A stretch of DNA of 64,000 bases, from contig VLTN01000003.1 in NCBI GenBank assembly GCA_008330645.1, positions 372,001 through 436,000 of the forward strand. Direction: 5' to 3'. Position numbers and translations under genes: made by a program. Below are positions 51,031 through 60,373 of the stretch, piece by piece. The notes below the pieces were generated by a model that saw nothing but the letters and a program-made list of their open reading frames with translations, made no database searches and had not been told where the DNA came from. Each line of letters begins with the position of its first letter. The stretch's first letter is position 1. Origin of the DNA: Cafeteria roenbergensis (Eukaryota; Sar; Bigyra; Bicosoecida; Cafeteriaceae).

Positions 51031-54000
51031 TCACTCAAGGAAGGGCGCGGCAGCCTGGAACACCTCATCCGGCTTGGGTGTGGTGTCGACAACGCGGCTC
51101 TTGCCCATCGCCTCAAAGTAGGAGACGACGGGGAGCTTCTCCCGCTGGAATGCGCTCACGCTGCGCATCAGCGCGGCCTCCTCGCCCACGGTGGGGGTGC
51201 CGGCGATGCGCGCCTTGCGCTGGGCGAGGTGCGCGTCGAGGCAGACGCAGCCGCGCACGGGTCCGACCGCCTGGTCCAGGGCGAAAACCTGGTCATGCAC
51301 TGCCGGGAAGCCCTCTGAGGTGAGGCGCGGGAAACCGTCCAGGATGAAGCGGCCGGCCTTTGACCGGGAAATCGCCTCCTTGACGATGGCCACGGTGGCG
51401 TCCAGCGGGGAAGTGCGCTTCATGCTGAGAGCGCGGCGGACAGCACGGCCGCGGGGCGTCTCGTGGGCGGCCTCAGCCTCGAGGAGCTCGCGCACGCGGA
51501 GCGTGTGGTAGCCGAGCTCAAGTCCGGCGCGGGCTGAGAACTCGCCCCGGCCGCTGCCAGCCGCGCCGCAGAGGACCACGAGCTCGGGCTGGAAGAAGAC
51601 CCGCGTGGCCGCGTACACCTCGGAGCTTGGAGGCACTGCCGACACCGAGCGCAGCAGGCCGCGGGCCTTGTAGTCGGCCACGACGGGCATGCTCTGCTCC
51701 AGGAAGGTGTGGAAGCGCTTGACGATGGTGGCCTCGTTGTCGTCGGCGCGGCCGGAGGTCTTGCCGCGCGCCAGGAGGCGCTTACGCATCTCCGCCTCGG
51801 GGCAGTCGAAGAAGAGGACGGTCTGGGGCTGGCAGACGAGCCGCTCAAAGGCCTCCGCCTGGTCCCTGGAGCGCGGGAAGCCGTCGATGAGGAACTTGCG
51901 GCCTGGCGAGCGGCGGATCGCGCCGCGCAGCATCGCGACGGTGGTGTCGGGGGGCACGAGCAGGCCGTCCTTCATCAGCTCCTGCATCTCGCGGCCCACG
52001 GCCGAGCCGCTTGCGACTTCCGCTCGGAAGAGGTCGCCCATGGAGAGGTGCGTGAAGCCGAACTCCTCCTTCAGCTGGGCGCACTGGGTGCCCTTGCCGG
52101 AGCCGGGACCGCCCAGCACGAACACGACATTGGGCAAGAAGTGCGTGCGGGTCTCGGCGTACACCTCGTCTGGCGTGGCAGTGGCGTCCACGGCCATGAC
52201 AAGGCCGCTGCGCGCGTAGCGGTGCACGACGGGCATGCTCTGCTCCTGGAAGGTGTGGAAGCGCTTGACGATGGTGGCCTCGTTGTCGTCGGCGCGGCCG
52301 GAGGTCTTGCCGCGCTCGAGCAGCCGCTCGCGCATGGCCGCCTCGGGGCAGTCGAAGAAGAGCACGCCGGAGGGGAGGCCGAACGCCTCCTCAAAGCCCT
52401 CCGCCTGGTCCATGGCCCGGGGGAAGCCGTCGATGAGGAAGCGGGGCGCGCCTGCCGCCCGCATGGCCTCCTTGAGCAGGGCCAGCGTCGTGCTGACGGG
52501 CACGATGGAGCCAGCGACGATGTGGGCCTCGATCATGGCGCCGTCCTCGGAGCCGCGCGAGCGCTCGGCCCGCAGCAGGTCCCCCGCGGACAGGTGCACG
52601 AAGCCGAACTCCTCCACCAGGCGCGCGCACTGCGTGCCCTTGCCGGAGCCCGGCCCGCCCAGCACGAAGTAGATCTGCGGGAGGAGCACCTTCCGGAAGT
52701 CGGCGTAGGTGCGCTCGCGGGGCTGGTTGGTGTCCACGCGGGTCACCAGGGCCTGCTTGTCGTACATGTCGAGCACGCGGCGCGTCTTGTCGTTGAAGGA
52801 GGCCAGCTGGCGGTCGACCGAGGCCTGCGAGTGGTCGTTGCGCCCCGCGGTGTGCCTGCGAGCGCGCGCCCGGCTGCGGAGAACGTCGTCGGGCGCGTCG
52901 CAGTGGACCACCGCCATCGGGCGCCCGACGGCCTTCTCGAACAGAGTCGCCTGCTCCAGGGTGCGCGGGTAGCCGTCGAGCAGGAAGCGCCCCATGCCGG
53001 CCTTGTCGCGAGCGAGGCCGGCCTGCAGAACGCGCAGCGTCAGCTCGGCCGGGACGAGGTCGCCCCTGGCGAGCAGCTTGCCGACCTGCGCGCCCAGCTC
53101 CGTCCCCAGGGCGGCCTCGGCGCGGAGCAGCTCGCCCGTTGACACGTGCGTCCAGCCGAGGTCTGCGGCGGCTTGGGCGCAGAGGGAGGAGCGGCCGCTC
53201 GCCGGCCCGCCGAGGACGAAGATGACCTGGGGCTTGAAGTGCTCCTTCGTGGCCTCGAACACCTCGTCGGGCGTCTTGCCCTCCGTGTCCACGGAGCGCA
53301 CGACGCCCAGGCGGCGGTAGAAGTCGATGACGGGGCTCGACTGCTCCTTGAACACCGCGAAGCGGTGGCGGATGGCCTCCACCTTGTCGTCGGCCCGGCC
53401 GGACGTCTCGCCGCGCTTCACAAGCCGGGCCTCCAGCGTGGCCTCGAGCGCTGCAAAGTCCAGCACCATGGCGGGCTTGCCGACGGCCTTTTCGAACGCA
53501 AAGGCCTGGTCGAGAGCGCGCGGGTAGCCGTCCACGAGGAAGCGGCTGCTCCCGCTGTCGTCCATGGCCTTGCGAAGCAGCTGCAGCACCGTGGCCGTGC
53601 TCACAAGGCCCCCGGTGGACATGGTCGCCTGAAGCTCCTTCCCGAGCTCCGACTCGCTGGCCACCTCGGCGCGGAGGAGGTCGCCGGTGGAGAGGTGCGT
53701 GTAGCCGAACGCCTCGCTAAGGCGCGCGCACTGGGTGCCCTTGCCGGAGCCGGGAGCGCCCAGCACGAAGACGATGCGCCGCTTGGAGTCGCTCGCAGCC
53801 GTGGGCTCGGCGTAGCCGGCGCGGCCCACGTGCAGCTCGCTGCTCACCTCCACGACGGACGGCTGCGGGGACAGCGCGGCCGCAGCTCCTGCGCCGCTGG
53901 CCGCGGACCGAGCAGAGCCGCGCCCGCCACCACGGTCCTCGGCGTCCTTGGTCTCCTCGTCGTCTTGCTCCTCCACGACCACGCCGCGCCTCCCTGCGCG

Positions 54001-55656
54001 GTCGTGCGCTGGCCGGGGGGACGCCTTCTCGGCGCTCGTTCCCCGCCGCGGGTTGTGGTCCACGAGCCACTGGCCGAGCCAGCGGAGCGCCTCCAGCTTG
54101 TCCTCGGACGGCCTTGCCTTGGCCAGGGCGGTCATGCCCTGGACCAGCACCGAGCGGAGCGTCGCCGGCACGCTGTTGTTCTCCACCGGGTTGTACACCA
54201 TCGCAACCTGCCTGCGCTCCACGAAGGCCTTGGCCTCGTCGTCGCTGGGCAGCGTGTGGGGCGCAAAGTCCGGGAAGTAGAAGCGGATCTCGCGAGCGGC
54301 AGAGCCGGGCGCGTCAGAGCCGTGGGTCGCGTTGCGGGTCCCGTCGATGCCGAAACGGGCCCGGAGGCTGCTCGGGGCGTCGGTGCGGGCCTTGAAGGTG
54401 TTGGTCGGGCCCATGAGTGCGCGCCATGCCTTGATGGCACCGGGCTTGGCGAGCACCATGGCGATGACGGGCCCGCTTGCGATGTAGGACGTGAGGCGCT
54501 CGAAGAAGAACTTGCCGCGGTGTTCCTCGTAAAAGGACTCCACCTGCTCCTTGCTGAGCCTGGCGCGGCGCTGGGCAGCGATGGTGAAGCCGTGGGCGCG
54601 AATCTCTCGCATGATGTCCGCGCGGTGCTCATCGGCCGTGCCTGGCTTGATCACCGCGAGAGTGTGCTCCACGGGCAGAGGGCCCTCGAACACGGCGTCG
54701 ATTGCCCGCGCGGCGTCGACGGCGCTCCTGGGGGCCAAGGCCGCGAGCCCATCGCCGTCGTCGGCGCCCGGGCTGAAGACGGCGTTGATAGAGGCCGGGG
54801 CCTTGTCCTTGGCAGTGGCCTTGCCCTCGCGGGGCCCCACCATCAGGTAGAGCTGCAGGGCCGCGCAGCTCCGCTCGAGCACCAGGCAGACGCACTCGCC
54901 TCCCTGGGCCGCCGCAGCAGCGCCCTCGGCGGCGCCGTCACAGAGCATGGCCGCCTGGTCCGCGGTGAGGGCGCGCTGCTTGCGGGCGATGCACACAAAC
55001 TCCCGCTGCTCCAGCTGGGCAGTCACCTCGGCCTCGTGCTCGGCCGCACCGGGCAAGAGCACCAGCATCGTGCGCTCCCAGCGCGGCTTCTGAGGGAAGA
55101 AGAACTCCTCCTCGCGCAGAGCACTAAAGGGGGAGTCGGACCCGTGCGTGGCGTTGAACGAGCCGTCCGTGCCGAAGAGCGCGCGCAGGCCCCACTGCGA
55201 CTCGTCCAGCGGGTGGGCCGCGGCAGCCTCCTCGCGGGCCTTGATCGAGTTGGTGGGGCCCATCAGGGCGCGCCAGCCCTTGATGGCCATCTCGCGCTCC
55301 AGCACGAGGGAGACGATGGGCCCGCTGGTCATGAAATCCGTCAGCTTCTCGAAGAATGGCTTGCCCCGGTGCTCCGCGTAGAAGCCCTCGGCTTGCGCCT
55401 TGGTCAGCCTGCGCGTCACTTGCTTGGCGATGCGGAAGCCCGCGCCCTCGATGCGCTTGAGGATTTCCGCCGCCTTGTCCGGTGCACGCTCCACCGAGGT
55501 CTCCACCCAGCGCTCCACGGTGCCGTCCTCCGTCTCCTCCTCCACCTTTTTCATGACCTTCTCCATCCAGGGCCGCCCGCACGCGTCGGGCTTGATCAAG
55601 GCGAGCGTGCGCTCGAGGGGCGCGGTTGCGGCCGTTGCGGCAGCGGCGTCGGCCAT
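51031..55656 (-). CDS. Multi-domain NDK/adenylate kinase fusion (3 NDK + DPY30 + 5 AK)
   Basis: A 1541-residue, single-exon protein from MADAAAATAATAPLERTLAL. NDK units interconvert NTPs and NDPs; AK units run 2 ADP = ATP + AMP. NDK-A (about 15-185) has LALIKPDACGRP, MGPTNSIKAR and the catalytic His in NATHGSDS near 170. A second unit (about 195-305) keeps only the fold start and lacks the His motif. NDK-C (about 335-455) has LAVIKPG, MGPTNTFKAR and NATHGSDA near 444. A DPY30-like docking motif (LVQGMTALAKARPSEDKLEA, about 492-527) follows. Five AK units come next, about 185 residues apart: P-loops GAPGSGKGT, GGPASGRSS (degenerate), GGPGSGKGT, GGPGSGKGT and GAAGSGRGE (degenerate). Intact units keep STGDLLR-type, DGYPR/DGFPR and GRADD motifs. 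An axonemal energy role is likely by analogy with NME5 and sea-urchin flagellar AK. A Met at 55815 would add a presequence-like leader. Confidence 0.92.
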   Translation of the reverse strand: MADAAAATAATAPLERTLALIKPDACGRPWMEKVMKKVEEETEDGTVERWVETSVERAPDKAAEILKRIEGAGFRIAKQVTRRLTKAQAEGFYAEHRGKPFFEKLTDFMTSGPIVSLVLEREMAIKGWRALMGPTNSIKAREEAAAAHPLDESQWGLRALFGTDGSFNATHGSDSPFSALREEEFFFPQKPRWERTMLVLLPGAAEHEAEVTAQLEQREFVCIARKQRALTADQAAMLCDGAAEGAAAAAQGGECVCLVLERSCAALQLYLMVGPREGKATAKDKAPASINAVFSPGADDGDGLAALAPRSAVDAARAIDAVFEGPLPVEHTLAVIKPGTADEHRADIMREIRAHGFTIAAQRRARLSKEQVESFYEEHRGKFFFERLTSYIASGPVIAMVLAKPGAIKAWRALMGPTNTFKARTDAPSSLRARFGIDGTRNATHGSDAPGSAAREIRFYFPDFAPHTLPSDDEAKAFVERRQVAMVYNPVENNSVPATLRSVLVQGMTALAKARPSEDKLEALRWLGQWLVDHNPRRGTSAEKASPRPAHDRAGRRGVVVEEQDDEETKDAEDRGGGRGSARSAASGAGAAAALSPQPSVVEVSSELHVGRAGYAEPTAASDSKRRIVFVLGAPGSGKGTQCARLSEAFGYTHLSTGDLLRAEVASESELGKELQATMSTGGLVSTATVLQLLRKAMDDSGSSRFLVDGYPRALDQAFAFEKAVGKPAMVLDFAALEATLEARLVKRGETSGRADDKVEAIRHRFAVFKEQSSPVIDFYRRLGVVRSVDTEGKTPDEVFEATKEHFKPQVIFVLGGPASGRSSLCAQAAADLGWTHVSTGELLRAEAALGTELGAQVGKLLARGDLVPAELTLRVLQAGLARDKAGMGRFLLDGYPRTLEQATLFEKAVGRPMAVVHCDAPDDVLRSRARARRHTAGRNDHSQASVDRQLASFNDKTRRVLDMYDKQALVTRVDTNQPRERTYADFRKVLLPQIYFVLGGPGSGKGTQCARLVEEFGFVHLSAGDLLRAERSRGSEDGAMIEAHIVAGSIVPVSTTLALLKEAMRAAGAPRFLIDGFPRAMDQAEGFEEAFGLPSGVLFFDCPEAAMRERLLERGKTSGRADDNEATIVKRFHTFQEQSMPVVHRYARSGLVMAVDATATPDEVYAETRTHFLPNVVFVLGGPGSGKGTQCAQLKEEFGFTHLSMGDLFRAEVASGSAVGREMQELMKDGLLVPPDTTVAMLRGAIRRSPGRKFLIDGFPRSRDQAEAFERLVCQPQTVLFFDCPEAEMRKRLLARGKTSGRADDNEATIVKRFHTFLEQSMPVVADYKARGLLRSVSAVPPSSEVYAATRVFFQPELVVLCGAAGSGRGEFSARAGLELGYHTLRVRELLEAEAAHETPRGRAVRRALSMKRTSPLDATVAIVKEAISRSKAGRFILDGFPRLTSEGFPAVHDQVFALDQAVGPVRGCVCLDAHLAQRKARIAGTPTVGEEAALMRSVSAFQREKLPVVSYFEAMGKSRVVDTTPKPDEVFQAAAPFLE
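51679..51769. repeat. 91-bp intragenic repeat, copy in AK unit 4
   Basis: Matches 52225..52315 at 90 of 91 bases by direct reading. Encodes GKTSGRADDNEATIVKRFHT and the following EQSMPVV of adenylate kinase unit 4. Confidence 0.85.
52225..52315. repeat. 91-bp intragenic repeat, copy in AK unit 3
   Basis: Partner of 51679..51769, offset by 546 bp (182 codons), one mismatch (Leu/Gln codon in FHTFLEQ versus FHTFQEQ). Confidence 0.85.
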
Positions 55657-56226
55657 GCTGGGAAGCCGGAGGCACCGGGCTTCGGTCAACTTCGTGCAGC
55701 CTCGGCGCGGGGCAAGGACGACGAGCTCCTCGCTGGGGCAGCAGGCTGCCGCGCAGGTGGGGCGGGCGCACGCGCGCAGCAGCGCGCGGCAGAGCGGCCG
55801 CCGCGCAACGAGCATGGAGGGTTTGCGCAACGCGGCAGAGCCGGCGCTCGCCACCGACGCGAATGGCCAGCGAGAGAGGGCATTCCCACGCGCCTCGCCT
55901 GCAGCGCCCACGAGCGCGCGCGGCTTGCTGTCCAAGGCGCCAAAACGCGCGATCGACCGGTGGGCGGCTACCCGCAAATATTTTTTTTTCGCCCCCTTTC
56001 CCGCTGCCCTTCCGCCCAGCCACTCTGAGACCATGCCGGCGGCAGCAAAACAAACGGCGGGAGTGTGCGACCAGGACACCGCTGCGGCGCCTACGGCCCG
56101 CAACAAGCATAGGCTGCACGGCTCTCTCTTTTCGACCCGTGGGGCGCAGCACCGACGCAGGCTCACACGCAACCACTGACTCGCACTCCGCCCGCAACGC
56201 CTGCTCCTGCCGGGGGATCGAACCGC
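55657..56226. other. Intergenic, tandem minus-strand genes
   Basis: Between the Lon stop and the NDK-AK start. It should hold the NDK-AK promoter; an AT-rich island (AAATA followed by nine T, 55976..55989) stands out. The Lon 3' 9-mer is at 56164..56172. No gene seen. Confidence 0.55.
56164..56172 (-). terminator. Candidate 3'-end element TTGCGTGTG (Lon)
   Basis: Exact 9-mer, sense orientation, about 55 nt past the Lon stop codon. Confidence 0.4.
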
Positions 56227-59200
56227 TCACGCACGCGCATCGGCCGTGCCTTGCGCCTCCCGCGCAGCAGCGAGTTGCGCCGCCATGGCCTCGGGCCTCG
56301 CCCCGAAGGCAACCTCGAAGACGTCGGCGTACTCGCTCGCGAAGTTGATGTCAAGGCCCGCCACGGCGTGGTCAGGGAGCTCCTCCACGTCCTTGCGGTT
56401 GTTCTCGGGGAGCACGAGGCAGGTGACGCCTGCGCGGCGCGCTGCCATGACCTTCTCGCGGATCCCGCCGACGGGAAGCACCTTGCCGGTGAGGCTAATC
56501 TCGCCGGTCATGGCCAGGTCCGCGCGCGCCGGGCGGTCCATGGCAAGCGACAGCATGGCCGTGACCATGGTGCAGCCAGCGCTGGGGCCGTCCTTGGGGG
56601 TGGCGCCCTCTGGTACGTGCAGGTGCAGGGAGGCAGAGTCCAGGAGGTGGCAGTGCGGGTCGACGCGGCGCATGAACGCGCGGGCAAACGATTGGCCGAT
56701 GCGCGCCGACTCCTGCATCACGTCGCCCATCTTGCCCGTGAGGAGCATCGTAGGGTTGCCGCCGCCGGCCTTGAAGCGCCGAGGCTTGCCGCCGCTGTCG
56801 CCGCCATCGGCGACCGCCGCGTCCGCGTCCGTCTCCATCTCCATCAGCCCGGCATCCGGGGAGGTCACCTCAATGTAGAGCGCTGCGCCGCCCATGCTGG
56901 TGTACGCCAGGCCCATGATGACGCCCGGGGGCGACTGCGGGTAGAGCCGGTCGGAGGTGAACACGGGCTTGCCCACGTAGTCCTTGAGCTTGTCCGAGTC
57001 GATGGTCCAGTCAACGTCGTGCAGTCCCGGGATGCTGGGGGGCAGCTGCGCCGCGAGGGCGTCCTCCTCTTCGCGGCGGCGGCGGAGGGCCTCGGCGGCG
57101 GCCTTGTCCTTCTCCTCCTCAGTCATGGTCGCCGAGGAGGCGGCGGCGGCGGCGCCGCTGCCGGGTGCTGCCCCTGCGGCCGGGGCAGCGCCGTCTGACT
57201 TGCCGGCAGCAGCCGCCTCCTCGTCCACAGAGTCCTTGATCGCGCGGGCAATGTCGTCGGTCGAGCCGGAGTGCACCGAGGCCTCGTCGGCGGCAGCGGC
57301 GGCGCCGTCCTGCGCCTTCTTGGTCCTGAGCTCGTCGATGGCCTTCTCGCGCGCCTGCACGATGCGAAGGGCTGCCTTGCGGAAGATCTTGTTCACGTGC
57401 TTCTCAAGGTTGCGCACGCCGCTCTCGCGGCAGTACCAGCGGATCAGGGTCTTGATGGCGTCGTCGGTGAGCGTGAGGGACTCGGGGACGGCGCCCGCGA
57501 CGGTGGTGTCGCTGCCGCTCAGGCCGTTCTCCTTGCGGGCCTTGGGCTCGAGGTAGCGCTTGGTGATCTCCAGCTTCTCGTCCGCGTCGTACCCGCTGAG
57601 GTCGATGACCTCCATCCGGTCGCGAAGGGGCCCGGGGATGGTGTCCATGACGTTGGCAGTGCAGAGGAAGAGCACCTTGGAGGCGTCGATCGGCGTGTCG
57701 AGGTAGTGGTCCATGAAGGCCTCGTTCTGGTTGGGGTCCAGCATCTCCAGCAGCGCCGAGGCGGGGTCGCCGCGGTGGCCGCCCTGGCCCATTTTGTCCA
57801 CTTCGTCGATGAGCACGAGGGGGTTGCTGACCTTGGTGAGCTTGAGGCACTGGATGAGCTTGCCGGGCATGGCACCCACGTAGGTGCGGCGGTGCCCCTT
57901 GATCTCGGCCACGTCCGAGAGGCCGCCAACGCTGAACCGGTAGAACTTGCGCCCAAGCGCGCGGGCAATGGACTGCCCGATTGAGGTCTTTCCCACGCCG
58001 GGCGGGCCCACGAGGCAGAGGATCTTTCCCTTGATGGAGCCGGTGAGCTTGGACACTGCGATGAACTCGAGGATGCGGTCCTTGACGTCTCGCATGCCGT
58101 AGTGGTCTTCGTCCAGGACGCGGACGGCGTGGCCCAGGTCAAAGGTGTCGTCTGAGAAGACGCCCCACGGGAGGGAGGTGAGCCAGTCGAGGTAGTTGCG
58201 GGTCATGTTAAACTCGCTCGAGTTGCGCTCCAGCACCCGCAGCTTGTCCAGCTCCTCCTCGAACACCCCCTTGGCCGTCTCCGGCATGCGGAGCTCTTTG
58301 GCGCGGTCCTCGAACTTGGAGATGAGAGTGTCCTTGTCGTCCTTCTCGATGCCGAGCTCCTTCTTGATGGTCTTGAGCTGCTCGGTGAGGAGGTACTTTC
58401 GCTGGCTCTCCTTCATGCTCTCGTCCACGCGGGACTGAATCTTGGCCTGCAGCTTGGACACCTCGAGCTCCTTGCGCATCATCTGCAGGGCGAGCTGGAG
58501 CCGCTCTTCGAGGCTCTCCGCCTCCACCACGCGCTGCACCTCCTCTGCGTCGGCGGTGGTGGCGCTGGCGGCAAAGTCGGCAAGCCTGAAGGCGTCGTGG
58601 ACCTCCACACGCTCCGTGAAGTACGTCATCTGCTCCTTGAACATGGGGTTGGTGCGAACGAGCTCGCGGATGGCCGTGACAATCTCGTTGGTCAGGGCCT
58701 TGACCATGTCCGAGCGCAGCTGCGAGCGGTCCTGGTCGAAGTGCTCCACGCCCACAACGGGGGGCATGTCAGTGGTGAGCACCTCGTTGGCCCGGATGCG
58801 GCGGTGGGCCATGAACCACGCGACGGCGCCCCCCTCCGGAGTCTGCGCGAAGGTCTGCATCGAGGCCAGCGTTCCCATCTCGCTCAGGTCCTCGGGGCTG
58901 CGCGCCACCGTGGACAGCTGGCCGGAGGGCGCCTCGACGGCCGACTTCTCCAGAAACAGCCCCACATAGGACGGGGCGCCTTTCTTGCTTGCCTCGTGGA
59001 GCTTCTTCAGAGCTGCAACAAGCGTCGCGTCCGACGTGTACATTTGAGTCAAGAACCACGGCATGACGGGCTTGCGCACAGGCAGGGCGAGCACCTGAGG
59101 CACCTTGGGGGCCTGCTCTCCCACCCCCGCGCGCATCACGGCCGTGGGACGCCCGGGCACGAGCGAGGAGCCGTCGTCGTCGCCGCTGCCCTTGCCGCCG

Positions 59201-59948
59201 CCGGAAGGGGCGTCTCCGGGCGGCGAGGAGGCCGCGCCGTCCTGCGGGCGAGAAGGACACAGAGAGGGGTCAGCAGCGCGGGAGGTCGTTGGCGAGAGGT
59301 GTGCGGTGCGGGCGGGTGCGGCCACGGCGCCTGGCGTGGGTCAATGCCCGCGCGCTGGCGATGGCGCCGCAGGCCACACACACACACACACGGCTTGCCC
59401 CGACACGGGGAGCCGCCCACCCCCAGCAGCCACAAGGGGCGGCGCTCGGTCGCCCGGGCGGCGGAGTCGTGTCGACAGCGCGGCCAGGGCTTGAGCCCAG
59501 GCCGAGGTGAGCGGCCAGGGGAAACGCAATTGCCACGCGTCGGCTGGCTTGGGCCGAAGGCCGCGCCCTGCCTGCGCAAGGCTCGGCTCCCGCTCCCGCA
59601 CGCGCAACTCCCCGAAGCCTCCAGCGAACCGCGTTCGCCATCGCGCCGAGGGCGTCGTCGGCACCGCCGCTGGCCCCTTGCAAGCGCAACCGCGTTCGCT
59701 GGCGAACTTGCTCTCACGTCACTTGCTCCTCCGGCGCCGCCCACCCCGCCAGCCCCGGCGGGTGAATCGTCCCCGGGAGCCGCAGGCGGTGCGGAACCGC
59801 CGTCCCCCGCTCCGCTGCCGCCGGCCCACACGAGCTGCGTCCCGAACGGGGCCGCCTGCCACCGCTGACCGGGCAAGCGCAGCGCGGACCGCGCACGCAA
59901 GGCCATCGCCCCCAGGCGGGAGCTGCTGATTCGAGTGGCGGCTGCCAT
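56227..59948 (-). CDS. LONP1: Mitochondrial Lon protease
   Basis: Exon 1 59718..59948 (77 codons) joins exon 2 56227..59241 in phase 0 across a 475-bp intron (donor GTGAGA, acceptor CCTTCTCGCCCGCAG), giving 1081 residues. Lon degrades misfolded matrix proteins and binds mtDNA. Exon 1 gives [20 protein letters not shown], an Arg/Ser-rich presequence. The N-domain ([20 protein letters not shown]) and coiled coil lead to the AAA module, with Walker [10 protein letters not shown] near 487, Walker [14 protein letters not shown] near 560 and arginine finger region LRDRMEVI. The protease domain has the catalytic Ser at 964 ([11 protein letters not shown]) and Lys at 1007 (VGGIREK). An acidic/Ala-rich insertion near 725-800 separates the AAA lid and the protease, longer than in human LONP1. 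Divergent to PRIM1. Confidence 0.96.
59375..59391. repeat. (CA)n microsatellite in Lon intron
   Basis: Seventeen bases of alternating CA on the plus strand; TG on the Lon sense strand. Confidence 0.9.
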
Positions 59949-60373
59949 GAGACGACGCGGTTCCAAGCCTCTGTTTGCTCGACGGGCTCGCTGCAGCCGC
60001 ACAACCGTGCGCCGGCGGGGCCGAGGTCGCGCCCGCGTCAATATTTCTGGCGCGCGCCCTCGGGTCAGTCTCCAACTGGGCTCTGCATTCGTGGAGGGTT
60101 AGGTCCACTGCTCGCGGCTGCAGTTCCAGCAGGCGCACCCCATGGCAGCCTCCTCGAGCTCCGCAGCCCGGGCCGCTGCGGCGGATGGGGCCGAGCTTCG
60201 TGAGACTGCCCGCTGCGGGCGCGGGGTGGCGCGGCCACGCTCTCGTCCTCGCCGGGTGACGGCGCCAGCTCGCGGACTTGCCAAAATTTGAACGAGCTGC
60301 CGGCCCCCGCCGCGCGCGCCACAGCCCCCACCGCTCGGCGCGGCCCTCGGCGGGGATTGTGTGCTGCCGTGTT
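59949..60373. promoter_or_regulatory. Divergent promoter region Lon/PRIM1
   Basis: 425 bp between opposed start codons if the tentative PRIM1 start is right. Contains the AT-rich CAATATTTC at about 60039..60047, 90 nt from the Lon start. Confidence 0.45.

Noticed and set aside
53146-56028. 960-codon plus-strand frame opposite the NDK-AK gene
   Set aside because: Antisense shadow of the repeated AK domains; its apparent internal repeats only reflect the real repeats on the other strand.
55815-56172. NDK-AK start at upstream Met codons (56172 or 55815)
   Set aside because: The residues between them and the NDK start are Cys/Arg/Ala-rich and match no NDK extension, and the stretch includes the AT-rich promoter-like island; the Met at 55656 directly precedes the NDK domain.
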